In this document: one piece after another, positions 1 to 10,316 of the stretch
Position numbering within the stretch: position 1 is the stretch's first letter
Layout: every line of letters begins with the position of its first letter
DNA from: Purshia tridentata
Lineage: Eukaryota > Streptophyta > Magnoliopsida > Rosales > Rosaceae
NCBI GenBank assembly: GCA_003254885.1
Contig: QANT01008780.1
Location: 1-20,191 of the forward strand
DNA: 20,191 nucleotides
Direction of reading: 5' to 3'
Notes under the pieces: generated by a model
The model's input: only the letters and a program-made list of their open reading frames with translations
Databases searched by the model: none
What the model was told of the DNA's origin: nothing
Program-made: the position numbers and the translations under genes

Positions 1-2117
1 AATGCTTTCCTTAATCTTTGGGTGGAGGCGGCTTTGGCAGAAGTGCATCTCATTAATTTGTCGGCATTGCATACTATTTCGTGGTCTAGTCCCTATGCTC
101 GCCTCTATAGGCGTTCTCTCACTTACTCTCATTTATGTGTTTTCGGTTGTGCTTGCTTTCCTCACTTGGATACTTATGTTTCCAACAACTTTCAACCTCG
201 TTCTCTAAGGGTATAGCTTGCATCACAAAGGATATCGTTGTTTAGATCTCGTCACTAACCATGTTCATATCTCACGACATGTTACCTTTGATGAGACTTG
301 TTTTCCTTTTGCTAGACAGGTCTTGGCTTCTTCTTCTCCTTATGTTGAGCTTCAATTACTACTTGTAGTGATTCTTTTGCTACCCACCACAATTACTCCA
401 GCTCCACTTGTGCCCCCTCAACCTCCGTTGTCCCCACCAGCCTCTCGTTCGGCATCTCCGCTTGGTTTTTCTAGTTCTTCATCTGGTCTGATCTCTCTTG
501 AGGCACTTGCACCTCCACGCCATTCCATGACTACCCGATTTCGAGATGGTATTGTTACACTTAAGATTTGTACCGATGGCACCATTCAATATCCCATTCA
601 TGTTGCTTTCTACTACTCTTTCTTTGGGTGATGCCAAGCCCACTTGTTTTACACAGGCCTCCAAGTCTCCTGAATGGTGTCATGCAAAGTCAAAAGAGTT
701 CAATGCCTTCTTGAAGAACCGACATGGTCCCTTGTGCCTTCCTCGTTTGTTCGATCTTCTGTCGAGTGCAAGTGGGTGTTTAAGATTAAGATGTGTGCAT
801 ATGGTTCTATAGAGCACTATAAGGCTCGACTTGTGGCCAAAAGTTTTCATCAGCAACAGGGGTTTGATTATGATAAGACTTTCAACCCTGTGGTTAAACC
901 TGCTACTATTCGCACTGTTCTTAGCTTGGCTATTAACAATGGGTGGTCTCTCTATCAATTGGACGTGAAAAAGCCTTTTTGCATAGTTTTCTAAAAGAGG
1001 AGGTTTATATGCAGCAACCACTAGGCTTTGTGGATTCTATGCAACCTAATTTTGTTTGCAAATTGCACAAGGCTATCTATGGTCTCAAGCAAGTTCCTTG
1101 AGCTTGGTTCCAATGTTTTAGCTCCTTCATTATTTTTCATGGTTTTCGACAAAGCCTTTTAGACCCGTCTTTATTTGTGTATGCTCATAGTGGTCAGTTT
1201 ATTGTGCTTTTGCTCTGTGTCGATGACATAGTATTAACAGGCAGTGAATCAGGGTTTGTCACCTCCTTCATTAGCTTTCTTGGCCGTGAGTTTGAAATCA
1301 AGGTTCTTGGTCCACTACACTATTTTTAGGGCATTGAGGTTCAGCCTCTCAATCCAGGCATTCATTTCTCTCAAACAAAATAGCTTGGGATCTCCTTCGT
1401 CAGAATGATATACTAAAGTGCAAGCCCTATAATACTCCGGTAGCGGCTAAGCATCAATTCTCCAATCAGGATAGCACACCCTTATCAAATCCCACTGAGT
1501 TTCGGCATCTCTTTGGGTCGCTTCAATACCTCACACTTACTCATCCAAATATCGCCTATGTCGTCAACCATGTCGCCCAATTTATGGCCTCTCCTACTCA
1601 TACATACTTGATTACTGTTAAGGATTCTTTGTTATATCAAGGGTACTTTGGAGTTCGATGCTGTCTTTCATCCTCCTCCTGGTGTTTTGTCTATCTGTGG
1701 TTACTCTGATGCTGATTGGGCGAGCTGTTCTGATACTCGTTGTTCCATCTCAGGGTATCTTGTCTTTCATGGTGCTAATCTCATCTCTTACTGTTCCACT
1801 AAGCAAACACAGTGTCTCATTCAAGTGCAGAGTCAGAATACCATGCTCTTCCCCATGTGTATGCTGAGACTTTATGGCTCTCATATTTACTTCGTGTGCT
1901 TCACCATCCTTTAGCTGGTTGCATTTCCCTTTATTGTGACAATCTCAACACTACTTACATGATCACCAATCTTGCTTTTCTTGCCTGCACAAAGCACATT
2001 GGGTTGAATTATCATTTTGTTTGTGAGAAGGTTAAACTTGGCACTCATATGGTACAATACTTACCTTTGGTTGATCAACCAGTTGATATCCTAATGAAAA
2101 GTCTTCATAAAGCTTAG
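1..2117 (+). pseudogene. Degenerate Ty1/copia pol (integrase end, RT, RNase H)
   Basis: The 3' two-thirds of a copia polyprotein, entering from the left edge. The integrase C-terminus and its SH3-like domain lie at about 1-320 (VFGCACFPHL; then HKGYRCLDL and ISRHVTFDE in a shifted frame). Reverse transcriptase spans about 665-1600: [21 protein letters not shown] and KAIYGLKQ are readable, and the active-site motif is CVDD near 1217 where YVDD is usual. RNase H spans about 1650-2117, with SDADW, SSAESEY and CDN. The copy is dead. In-frame stops occur at 1099, 1327 and 1381, and the reading frame shifts near 215, near 715, between 1390 and 1650, and near 1800. The RNase H acidic residue after TKHI is Asn. 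Domain order INT-RT-RH is the copia order. No 5' LTR, gag or protease is in the window. Confidence 0.93.
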
Positions 2118-2161
2118 TTCTTCCATTTGCGGTCCAAACTTGTCTTCTTCAAGCCGCCAAG

Positions 2162-2324
2162 TTTGTAGGGGGCTGTTAGATAACTATTAGCTTTCCTATT
2201 TGTTACCTTATCTATTTAGGATATCTTGTATCCTAAGTTTGGTCTCCTAGTTACTTTGGGATCATACTTGTATAAATAAGGGTTAACCTCTCTCAATATA
2301 ATTAACAAGTTATAATCTTCTACA
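2162..2324 (+). mobile_element. Polypurine tract and short 3' LTR of the copia element
   Basis: The G-rich tract taggggg at 2166-2172 directly precedes TGTTAGA at 2174, the usual PPT/LTR junction of copia elements. The LTR is read as 2174-2324, starting TGTTAGA and ending TCTACA, an imperfect terminal inverted match. A TATA-like tataaataag lies at 2271-2280 inside it. A length near 150 bp is short but known for some plant copia lineages. The left boundary is solid because of the PPT. The right boundary is a judgement, since no second LTR is present for comparison. Confidence 0.7.
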
Positions 2325-3815
2325 AATTGTTTTTTAAGTATTACAACTCCTACAAATAATATGGAGATGCAGTAATAACAGCCAAACGTTTTGCTAATCA
2401 AGGAGCCAAACTTATAACTGAGTCTAAATTATATTTCAAAAGGTATAGTATGTACACACTTTTTCTCCAAGTTTTATGAGAAATGTACCATATGAGCAAG
2501 CAAAGATGTATATTAGGCAAATCTGTTTTACCTTTTTAGTATACAGCATGTTTTGCTTCCTCTAAAACATAAGAAAAACTCTTGCAATCAAAAGATAAAC
2601 TGCTCACAATACCCAAATCTACATGGGAAACACTAAAAATTATTCTTAATATTGTCACATTAGAAAAAAGAAAAAAAGAAAAAAAGAGAAGGTAATAAAT
2701 AAATACAAATAAGTTATGTTCAAAGAAAACTTATTCTTTGAAAATTAACATAGTAAGAAAAAGTTACTATAAAAGGAAATTGAAGGCAAGACATTTGTTT
2801 AATGTCCTAGCCTTACCTAGAATATTCAAATAAGTACCATTTTTTCTATGCTAAGTACCTTCCTTAAGGTTTCAGCTATTTTAATATTGGACCTTCTATT
2901 ACATTAAGAAAGTCCACACTAGTTATGGATACTAAAACAGGGACATGTCATATATATAATCAACAACACAACAAAGAAGATGATTCAGTATACTTTTTAT
3001 TCAAAAAGGTAAGAGATGTATCATATGCAATCAAATGAATGTTTCAAATTCCAATAATAGAACACAAGTTTTAATTCTAAGAAGCAAAATAGCTAGAATA
3101 AAAACACATCTGAAAAAGAAACAGAAAAAATTAAGCAATGCTCCCAATGTGGGCCTTTTAGAAACCAAAACCTACAAAGACCTCTGAAGGTTCTTCTACT
3201 AAACCATGAAAGTGCAAAATTACTTGCTTAGAAGCATAGAAGCACTATAAACTCAACCTAAAAACTAGTCACTACAGGATCAATTTCACTCCAATTTTCC
3301 AATTCAGCCATTTTCTCAATTAATGCCTGCAAGTTACAACACAAAACAATCATAAAATAGATTCTTTCATATCAAGCACAAATATTGCAAATAATCATTT
3401 AGCAAATGCAAACAATAGCACATATGAACAAAACCTACAAGCACCAAATCAAGTTAGTGACTGTGAAAATAAAAAAAATAAAAAGTGTAGACCAGCCAGC
3501 ATTTTTATAGTTCAACACACAAATAAATAAATAAAATAGGTAGTTGAAACCCAGAATGAAAGATTAGAAAATAGTCCAATAATGAAAAGCAAAATAAAAT
3601 AAAATGATAAGGGTTGTTAAAAAGTTTCCCAACCTAGCCCTTAGCTTAGTGCTCACCTTACAAGGAAACTTGGAATGTTTTAAAAGAAATGTCAGTAGTT
3701 TGACCAGTAATGTGTGTATATGTATTCAAAAGTTTCAAACCCCTTCAATCATTTCAAAGTTTTTTCTTGGTTTTTGACCCTATGGGCTCAAGAATGGATT
3801 TAGGAGTCTTTGTAC
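2325..3815. other. AT-rich intergenic DNA, no gene seen
   Basis: About 1.5 kb of A/T-rich sequence with stops in all frames and poly-A/AAAT simple repeats (for example 2664-2690 and 3518-3538). I see no RNA gene or coding exon. A 16-bp segment at 2477-2492 recurs inverted at 4779-4794. Confidence 0.6.
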
Positions 3816-3849
3816 AAGCCGTATGCGGCGAGAGTCGCACGTACGGTAC
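3816..3849 (+). ncRNA. Group II intron domain 5-like hairpin (orphan)
   Basis: These 34 bases match the domain 5 architecture of organellar group II introns position by position. The AGC catalytic triad is at positions 2-4. The lower helix pairs positions 3-8 with 27-32, with the usual terminal G-U. A two-nucleotide CG bulge sits at 25-26. The upper helix pairs 9-14 with 19-24 and is capped by a GAGA tetraloop of the GNRA class. Only the two outermost pairs are lost. Domain 5 is the catalytic heart of group II ribozymes, normally found in plant mitochondrial and plastid introns. Here it sits alone: no clear domain 6 with a bulged A follows, and the 3' flank becomes pyrimidine-rich. It probably derives from an organellar intron copy moved to the nucleus. 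Confidence 0.72.
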
Positions 3850-4380
3850 CAATCCCACTCTCATCATTTATTTTCATTCTTTTCTTTGTTCTTTCTCTCT
3901 TTCTCCCTTATTGACCACAACTTTCTTTATTTTATTTTCTCTATTCCAACACCATCTCTTTCATCTATTTTAGTTTGTTTAGACAAAATGAAGAGCAATC
4001 CTATTTTAGAATCAACTTATCCAAAGCACTTGGTTGGTGGCTGCCTCCTTTTGGGTTTAATAATTCAAATACATCACTCTTTTTCTTTCTTTCCTTCTCC
4101 CTCCATGATACATTCTCTATTCTCTTTTCTTTTTCAAACATATTCTACATACTCAAAAAATGAAAAATCAATTGTCATTCACAAAGGACACTAAATCTTA
4201 TTGCAGAGGTAAGCTAATTCATTCACAAATAGAAAATATGTACTTCAATTCCTCTAGATCCTAATTTTAATTATGCTATTTTAAATTTCTAGCTGCAACA
4301 CATTCATGTGATTAATTTACTTGTAAAAACGAGTATTCAAAAACACAAACTATAATTCTAAACTCATGTCTTAGTATCTA
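3850..4380. other. Pyrimidine-rich, gene-free stretch
   Basis: Runs of TTTCTTTCTC-type sequence dominate 3865-4150, giving spurious Ser/Phe/Leu-rich open frames. I see no gene or RNA. Confidence 0.5.
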
Positions 4381-4410
4381 TTAGAAAAAGTACCCGCACG
4401 ATGTAGCGGG
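4381..4410 (-). mobile_element. Helitron-like 3' terminus
   Basis: On the minus strand a hairpin with stem ACCCGC/GCGGGT (4392-4397 with 4406-4411, loop of 8) is followed after about 7 bases by CTAA and then T (4384 down to 4380). A GC-rich hairpin a few bases before a CTRR end, inserted next to T, is the Helitron 3' signature. The 5' TC end was not found convincingly. A candidate TCGTATTATA on the minus strand at about 4581 lacks the expected preceding A. No helicase is present, so this would be a short non-autonomous copy or a fragment. Confidence 0.4.
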
Positions 4411-4411
4411 T

Positions 4412-4856
4412 GCTAAAAGCCTATAAAATGTGCAGAAGCTTATAAAATTTCAATGTAATGCTATTAGGCATTGAAACAATAAATATGTTATTAACATTTA
4501 ATAAAAAATAGAAATTTCAAGTATGGAAATGAAAAAGAAAAAAGATACTAAATAAAATAAAATAAAATATATATAATACGAGGGAAGATTGGTACAGAAT
4601 TTGATGTAGGCAAATTTTAAAAAGTAGGCTTTCAAATTTAACTTTTTGGATGACTGCTTTGCATTTATAAAAATTTCCTAGTATTCCTGTGCCCACTTCC
4701 CATTTCCCCAAAAATTGTATGCTCATCATGTAATTTATTTGAACCAGAATATGTGTTCATATGTAATTACCATTTGCTTATGGTACATTTCTCAGAGCAA
4801 TAGTACAGCTTTGATGACAATGTCATTCACTAAAACTTTAACATTATGTTGCCCGT
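4412..4856. other. AT-rich gene-free stretch
   Basis: AT-rich with an AAAAT-type repeat at about 4547-4568. No coding or RNA feature seen. Confidence 0.5.
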
Positions 4857-5224
4857 TGTAACGACCCGCACCTTTTAAGTGAATTAGAATAGGGCCCAAC
4901 GTTGACTTTTGATTCTAATAAGATTTTAGCTTTGACTTTGGGTCCGTTAGGAAGGTCTCGAGCTCACGAGTTCATAGACATGCGGCATGGGTGATTTAGA
5001 GTTACGGTTAAAAAGTTATGAACGTGATAAAAGAGCTCAAGGTTGACTTTTTAAATTATGTGGAGTTTAGAGTTGAATGGGACATGGTTGCGTAGAGCTC
5101 GATGCCACGAATTCGTAGACACGTAGCATGCGTCGTTTGGAGCTACGGTTTGAGAAATACGGAGGTTCAAAGTGAGGGGCAAACTTGTAATTTTGAGGAA
5201 ATTGCATAAAATATTCCAGAAAAT

Positions 5225-5640
5225 TCTGGAATATTCCTCTCTCTCCCTATTTCTTCCTCTCTCCACGTGCAGGCGAAGGCAGCAAGCCCAGCCCGACGCC
5301 CCCTCCTCTCTCTCCCCTTGCGCGACCCCCCAGCCCGTCTCCGGCCACCCAGACCCGCCGGCGATGTCGCCAGTCGCTGGCCAGCTACCTCCCGACGCCC
5401 CCAGCCCCTCCCTCTCCCTCCCTCCCGATCTCTCTCCCCTGCGTGTGCGACTGGAGCTTCAAGCTCCAGCCATTTCCGGCGACCCCAGGCGGCGAGAAGC
5501 AGTCCCCAGCCGCCGGCCAGCCACCTCGGTGCTTCCCCACAGCAACCAGCCATCCCCCGACGCGAAACGACGCCGGAAAGGCGCCCAGCCCCGCCGCCAC
5601 GTGTTCGTCAATTCCGGCCAGATTCCGGCACCAATCTCCG
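5225..5640 (+). other. GC-rich, pyrimidine-biased leader in the LTR-like element
   Basis: A sharp GC island in AT-rich surroundings, beginning with TCTCTCTCCC-type tracts. It is open in several frames on both strands (up to 185 codons), with Pro/Ser/Arg-rich translations that match no domain. Openness here is explained by GC content. It ends at TTTTAG|GTGGGT near 5647-5651, which looks like a splice donor. It is better read as a transcribed leader than as a protein gene. Confidence 0.45.
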
Positions 5641-6928
5641 TGATTTTAGGTGGGTTTTTCTCCTCTTCTTATGGGCTTTCATTTCCCTATCATTTAGTTG
5701 TTCAATTTTGGAAAATTGTGAGAGATTGAAATTTTGGGGTTTGAGACCCATTTCGGTTTTGGCTATGTTTGGGTGAAATTAATAGTTATTTTGTGCAATT
5801 GAAGGATAAGATACGAATTAGAAGTGATTAGGGACTAGATGGGTGGATTGAAATTGAGGAATTTGAAGAAATTGGAAGTGTGAGATTTTGGGGGTTATGC
5901 CATTTCGGGTTTTGCATGGGTATTGGAAATTAAACCAAATTGTTGGGTGTTTTAGTAAATTTCCGTCATTAGAAACCTTTAATTGAAGATTTGAACGAGA
6001 AATTTAGGAAATCATTGAGGAAATTGAAAGTTTGGGCGTTGGTGCTTATGCCCATTTCGGGATTTCTATAAATTTAAGGTGTCTACGATGATTTAATTAA
6101 AATTGGGAGTGATTTTCACCTTTATGAACGATTAATTGAGGTTTAGAATAATTGGGTTGAAGGAAATCGGAGAAATGGTGAGTTTGGGACGAAATGGGAA
6201 ACTTTTTGGGTGCCGAAACGTCATCCGGACGATCCTCGGTCAAGTTGGTAGAAGGGAGGTTAATTGAGGAAATTATGGGATTAAAAATAAGCTAGTGGCA
6301 GGTTTTGAGTCGAGAAGGAAATTAAGTTGGATTATAATTAAATTTAGAATTTTGGAGCGTAAGGCCTAGAATGTGCATGTGTTTGTACGATCATAATTTG
6401 AATGGTATTCTAACGTATTGTCGTTCTCGTGTTAGGCGACACTCCCGAGTCCAAGGACAATCGCGACGATCCGTTCGGAAACCAAGGCTAGGCTATCTCT
6501 GTGAGTGGACTTCGTTTCTTAAACCTTGTTTATCAACTACTTTTATGAATTTAATGATTTAATTTATATTTATATTTTGAGTTATTTGAGCCGTGATTTA
6601 ATTATTTAGAAATATTGTTCGATTATTGAGTATGGAAATGGATTTGACGTACTTGGAAACGTTATGATTTCTGAAAGTAAACATTTGTGGTCATTTGTAT
6701 TGTGAAATATTACGGGTTTGGTTATCGAAAAAGGGATTTTATAATGATTTCACGATATTAGAAAGTTTTTATGTTTTTATCGGCGAAAAGAGCTTTATGG
6801 GAAAAAGGATTTTCAAACCACCCTTCGCAGTACCTTTCAGATGATCAGCTTTAATAGGTCTTTGGGACCCATCACGGCACACACATAGGCTTTGGGCCGT
6901 GTGTCGGGATGCTTTGCCCTTTGGGGGC

Positions 6929-7267
6929 GGCCCTGCGTGCACGTACGGCAGGATATTGGCCCTGCATGTGTATGACAGACCCTGGCTCTGCACATGTACG
7001 GCAGGATATGGGCCCTGCATGCGTACGGCAGGTTGTAGGCCCTGCGCATGTACGGCAGGAAATATTGGCCCTGCATGCGTACGGCAGGTTGTATGCCCTG
7101 CGCATGTACGGCAGGAAATATTGGCCCTGCATGCGTACGGCAGGTCGTAGGCCCTGTGCATGTACGGCAGGTTCGGTGGGTGACTATTGGGTGCGAAATT
7201 CTATAGTGATACCAGTTTTAAAGCAGGTTCAGTGGGTGACTGTTGGGTGCGAAATTCTTAAGTGATA
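6929..7267. repeat. 56-bp tandem array built from two ~28-bp hairpin units
   Basis: From 7011 the period is exactly 56: A units (27 bp) start at 7011, 7067 and 7123, and B units (29 bp) at 7038, 7094 and 7150. Each unit has CCTGC and GCAGG arms around a core such as atgcgtacg or gcatgtacg, so every unit is a small inverted repeat. Diverged units extend left to 6929. To the right, a diverged pair of 44-bp segments (7168-7211 and 7224-7267) keeps the 56-bp spacing. Its open minus-strand frames rich in Cys, Arg and Thr are repeat artefacts. Confidence 0.9.
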
Positions 7268-7869
7268 TTTAGTAACTTAATTGGTTTTATTGATTTTCCA
7301 GAAAATCTCAAAATGAATTTTAAAGTATGGATTTATTCATCGAATTTTCAATGGATTTTATGAAAGTGATTTTAAAACTGGGGGATTTCAAAGAAAAGTT
7401 ACGAAGTTCTAAGAAACTTTAAAGTAAAGGTTTATTAATATCTATTTTGATTTATGTCCACTCACTGAGTTAACTCATTAGTTTTATCCATTTTATTGTT
7501 TTAAATTTTCCCCCAGGGGGTAGCGGTGAAGCGGTCGAGCCAAAGACGTCGAGGCAAGCCAGCGAACGTTTGAAAGCTATAGGAACTAATTAATCTTGTA
7601 AAATTTGTCTTCTTAGTAAATTTTGTAGCGTGGCACTGATGATCTAGTGAAAACTTAAGTAATTGGTTTTGGAATTGGGTCGGAGACCCCTTTTGGTTGT
7701 GGTAGAGGAGCTGAGAAACTTAGAAGTGCAATTGCAGGTCTCGTGGAGAAAAAGGGTTCGTCCAATTTCAGGGGAGGTTCTGCCGAAATTTCGGTAGGAT
7801 TTTCCTTGATATTGGATGCCCGCAGGATCACTCCGGGTTCCAGGGTGGAATTCGGAGAGGGTCCTGTCA

Positions 7870-7987
7870 GTGATGACTCATAGTCTCATGTTTAATGGGT
7901 CATTGAATTACTATGCATTCATTCCTTTTGGGTGGTTTTGTGAGTGATGATTCATAGTCTCATGTTTAATGGGTCATTGAATTACTT
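7870..7987. repeat. 44-bp direct repeat, 74-bp period, beside the LTR end
   Basis: The segments 7870-7913 and 7944-7987 are almost identical (gtgatgaCtcatag versus gtgatgaTtcatag, then the same through cattgaatta). The first copy begins at the proposed end of the LTR-like element, and the similarity reaches a few bases into it. Confidence 0.85.
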
Positions 7988-8034
7988 ACATACTTTATAC
8001 CTCCAGTCCCTTTCCATGTTGTTTGAGAATGTTT

Positions 8035-9191
8035 GTGGGACCAAGAAATATTCTAGCATAGGGCCATGGTTTATTTTAGCACGTGACCTGTCCATTTTTA
8101 TGGAAAGATTATGGGTCCTATCCATTCTCATGGAAAAAGGAAAGGACCTAAACATTCTCATGAGTCCATTGGAAAAGGCATAGAAGTATAGGACTTGTGA
8201 GACCATGATTATACACCTCATGGGACTTATCATCCTTCTCTTTTCTATTAGAACCAAAGGTATAAAAGAAACAAGGATAAGACCCTTTAAAAAAGGGGGG
8301 GTTATTTAATCCAAAAGAGATATGACCTATATATATAGTAACACAAAGGGACCCATACAAAAGGCACTATCACCTCCAAAGTATAGGATCTATCAGTCAC
8401 ACAACGATAGAAAAGTATTCATATCCTCACTTTGGGAGGTCGTATGCATCCAAAGCCATGGATGCACTTGGCTTAAGAACTCGTCCTAGCCCCAAAACTC
8501 ACCAACGAGCGGCGATACTCTGGGTTCATGCCCAAACAACGCGGAGGTATCCAAAAATGGGGTTTTAGAGGTATTTCACGCCATACACACCTTGGAGAAC
8601 CAAAGAACACCATATCCTCGTAGGATTCCAATACTTATCAAACATAAGGGGCTTGAATCCTTCTCAAATAAATATTCAAGTATAGGAGTTCAATTCAATA
8701 TGGATTATAGTTCCCGGTGATTAGAAGTTTAATAAACTTACAATCCTAAGGTCATGAGGATTGATTCATCCTCTATATAAACACTCTCATAATATCATTT
8801 CAAAGTAAGTAATTGTTAAGCTCTAAGCTCATGAGTTGTTAATTGATCTTGTTTAGTGACTTGACTGTCAGAGAGCCTTTGGCAAGCATTACTGGTGCCC
8901 CTTACCTCCGAAGGTTCTTTCTTATATTTACAGGACCGTTAATTTGTGGACTCAAGTGACTTGGAGATTTCGTGTTACAACAATGTTCATAAGTCTCTAC
9001 AAATATAGGATGCATTCTTCTAACATCATGGTCTTATATTTCCATATCTTTTCTAATGGACTCATGAGAATGAATTGGTCTCTTCCTTTTTTCATAAGAA
9101 TAGATAGCATTCATGATCTTTATATGAAAATGGCTAAGTCCATATACTATAATAAACCATAGTTCTATACTAGAATATTTTATGGTCCCAC
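8035..9191. mobile_element. Fold-back element with ~170-bp inverted arms
   Basis: The left arm (8035-8211) matches the reverse complement of the right arm (9021-9191) at roughly 75% by eye. Both begin gtgggacca, share aatattctag and tatggtttatt, and contain cattctcatgagtccatt before ending near gaccatgat. The 809-bp core has no transposase. It contains a TATA-like ctatataaacactctc at about 8772 and a cctttggcaag...cttacctccgaagg segment near 8876-8914 that resembles retrotransposon leader sequence. It could be a non-autonomous long-TIR transposon or two inverted copies of one repeat around an LTR fragment. Target duplications were not identified. Confidence 0.6.
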
Positions 9192-9360
9192 ATATATTAA
9201 GAGTCTATATTGATTTGATAAAAATTATTATATAGAAAAATAAAAGGGCTTTCGAATCCGATTACTTGGTGGGGCAAGTAAGATACTGACAAACTGGACC
9301 CGTTGCCATCCTTACCTATCTACTTAGTGGCTTATCACCAGGTTCCTTTTTCTCTTGGAC

Positions 9361-9950
9361 AAAGTGCACTTTTGGTCCCTGTACTTTAACAAAAATTTCA
9401 CCTTGGTTTCATTCTTTCAATTTTGAAAATTTCAGTCCCGTGCTATCATCACGTTTGCAATTGGGTCAAAATCTTTAATTAGGTTTAATTGTTGGCAGAA
9501 ATATGACGTAACAGAGAAATTTTAGACATTTTAAATAAAGTATGAGTGTAACTCATTTAACTAGGTGACGTTGCCCAATCACATTTGGACACATGTCTTT
9601 TTTATAATTATTTAAGTTTTTGTCTTTTCTTTCTTTCTTAATTATATATTTAATTTAGCTCATTTGGATATTTAATTTACCCAAAATTAACAAGTTTATA
9701 CACATTAAACCTCATAAATTTGGGCTTTATACTTTATACTTATTAAATAATAGTTTTAGTGTATAATATTTAGGGAATGGCCTAAACCCTTAACAATTGA
9801 AAGATTGAGGTTTGGAAAATTGGAGTTTGGGCAATTGGGAGATTGAGTAATTTAAGTGTAATTGGGGTTTTAACGTTCAGTTGAGTAATGATTAATTTAA
9901 AAGTAATTGAGTTTCAAATTTTCAATTGAGTAATTAACCATTTGATTATT
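9361..9950. other. AT-rich DNA with a common plant repeat motif
   Basis: The segment caaagtgcacttttggtccc at about 9360-9380 is a motif I recognise from dispersed plant repeats, possibly a transposon end. No matching inverted partner is visible nearby. The rest, to 9950, is AT-rich with gattgag/aattgagtaa-like short repeats and no gene. Confidence 0.35.
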
Positions 9951-10316
9951 AGATTACATAATACATAATACATATAAATTATAAATTATGCAAAAATATG
10001 TTATAATTTATATGTATGTAAATTTATAATTATAAAACTATAAGTTATATATAATTGATATATAACTATATATTTTGTTATATAATTATATAAATTGTTA
10101 TAAAAATTAAAATTCGAGCCATTTTTCAGGCTTTAGGCGGGCCTAAACTAGCTTTGGGCTTCGAGCAAGCATTGGGCTTCAACAGGATGGCCCAAGGCCT
10201 GCCCAAAAGACTTTCTAGCCGGGCCAGCCCAAATTTTGGACTTAATTAGAATTCGGGCCCAATGGGTCGGGCGGGCTTTGGTGGGCTTCGGGCCTACCAC
10301 TTTTTGGTGACCCCTA
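9951..10316 (-). mobile_element. AT-rich tract plus GGGC-rich hAT-like end
   Basis: Positions 9951-10110 are nearly pure A/T with TATAATTATA palindromes. Positions 10125-10300 then carry many GGGC/GCCC words (gggcttcg, gggcccaat, ggcccaag). Read on the minus strand, the block starts TAGGGGTCACC at 10316, like the TAGGGGTG ends with GGGC-rich subterminal repeats of plant non-autonomous hAT elements. No convincing second end or 8-bp target duplication was found, so this is a fragment at best. Confidence 0.35.

Larger units (their letters stand above)
4857..7869 (+). mobile_element. Long LTR-like element, probably solo LTR or LARD-type fragment
   Basis: The segment starts TGTAACGACCCG, a common opening of long plant Ty3/gypsy or LARD LTRs, and plausibly ends ...GGGTCCTGTCA at 7869, giving TG...CA ends. 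It has no gag-pol coding. No primer-binding site follows 7869 and no polypurine tract precedes 4857, which fits a solo LTR or a truncated copy. The bases flanking the two ends (cccgt and gtgat) do not match as a target duplication, so one boundary may be wrong or rearranged. Inside are a TC- and GC-rich leader, splice-like junctions, a 56-bp array and a perfect CCGAAATTTCGG palindrome at 7783-7794. Family assignment rests on recognition of the ends only. Confidence 0.55.

Noticed and set aside
5172..5776. Overlapping open frames of 128-185 codons on both strands in the GC-rich block
   Set aside because: Openness in several frames at once follows from high GC. The translations are low-complexity Pro/Ser/Arg with no domain, and the block lies inside an LTR-like element.
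6769..7265. Cys/Arg/Thr-rich open frames over the 56-bp array
   Set aside because: They translate tandem repeats. The 56-bp period is not a multiple of three, so the frames rotate through the same repeat.
6929..7267. CRISPR array
   Set aside because: The units are contiguous with no unique spacers of constant length, and the context is a plant nuclear transposon.
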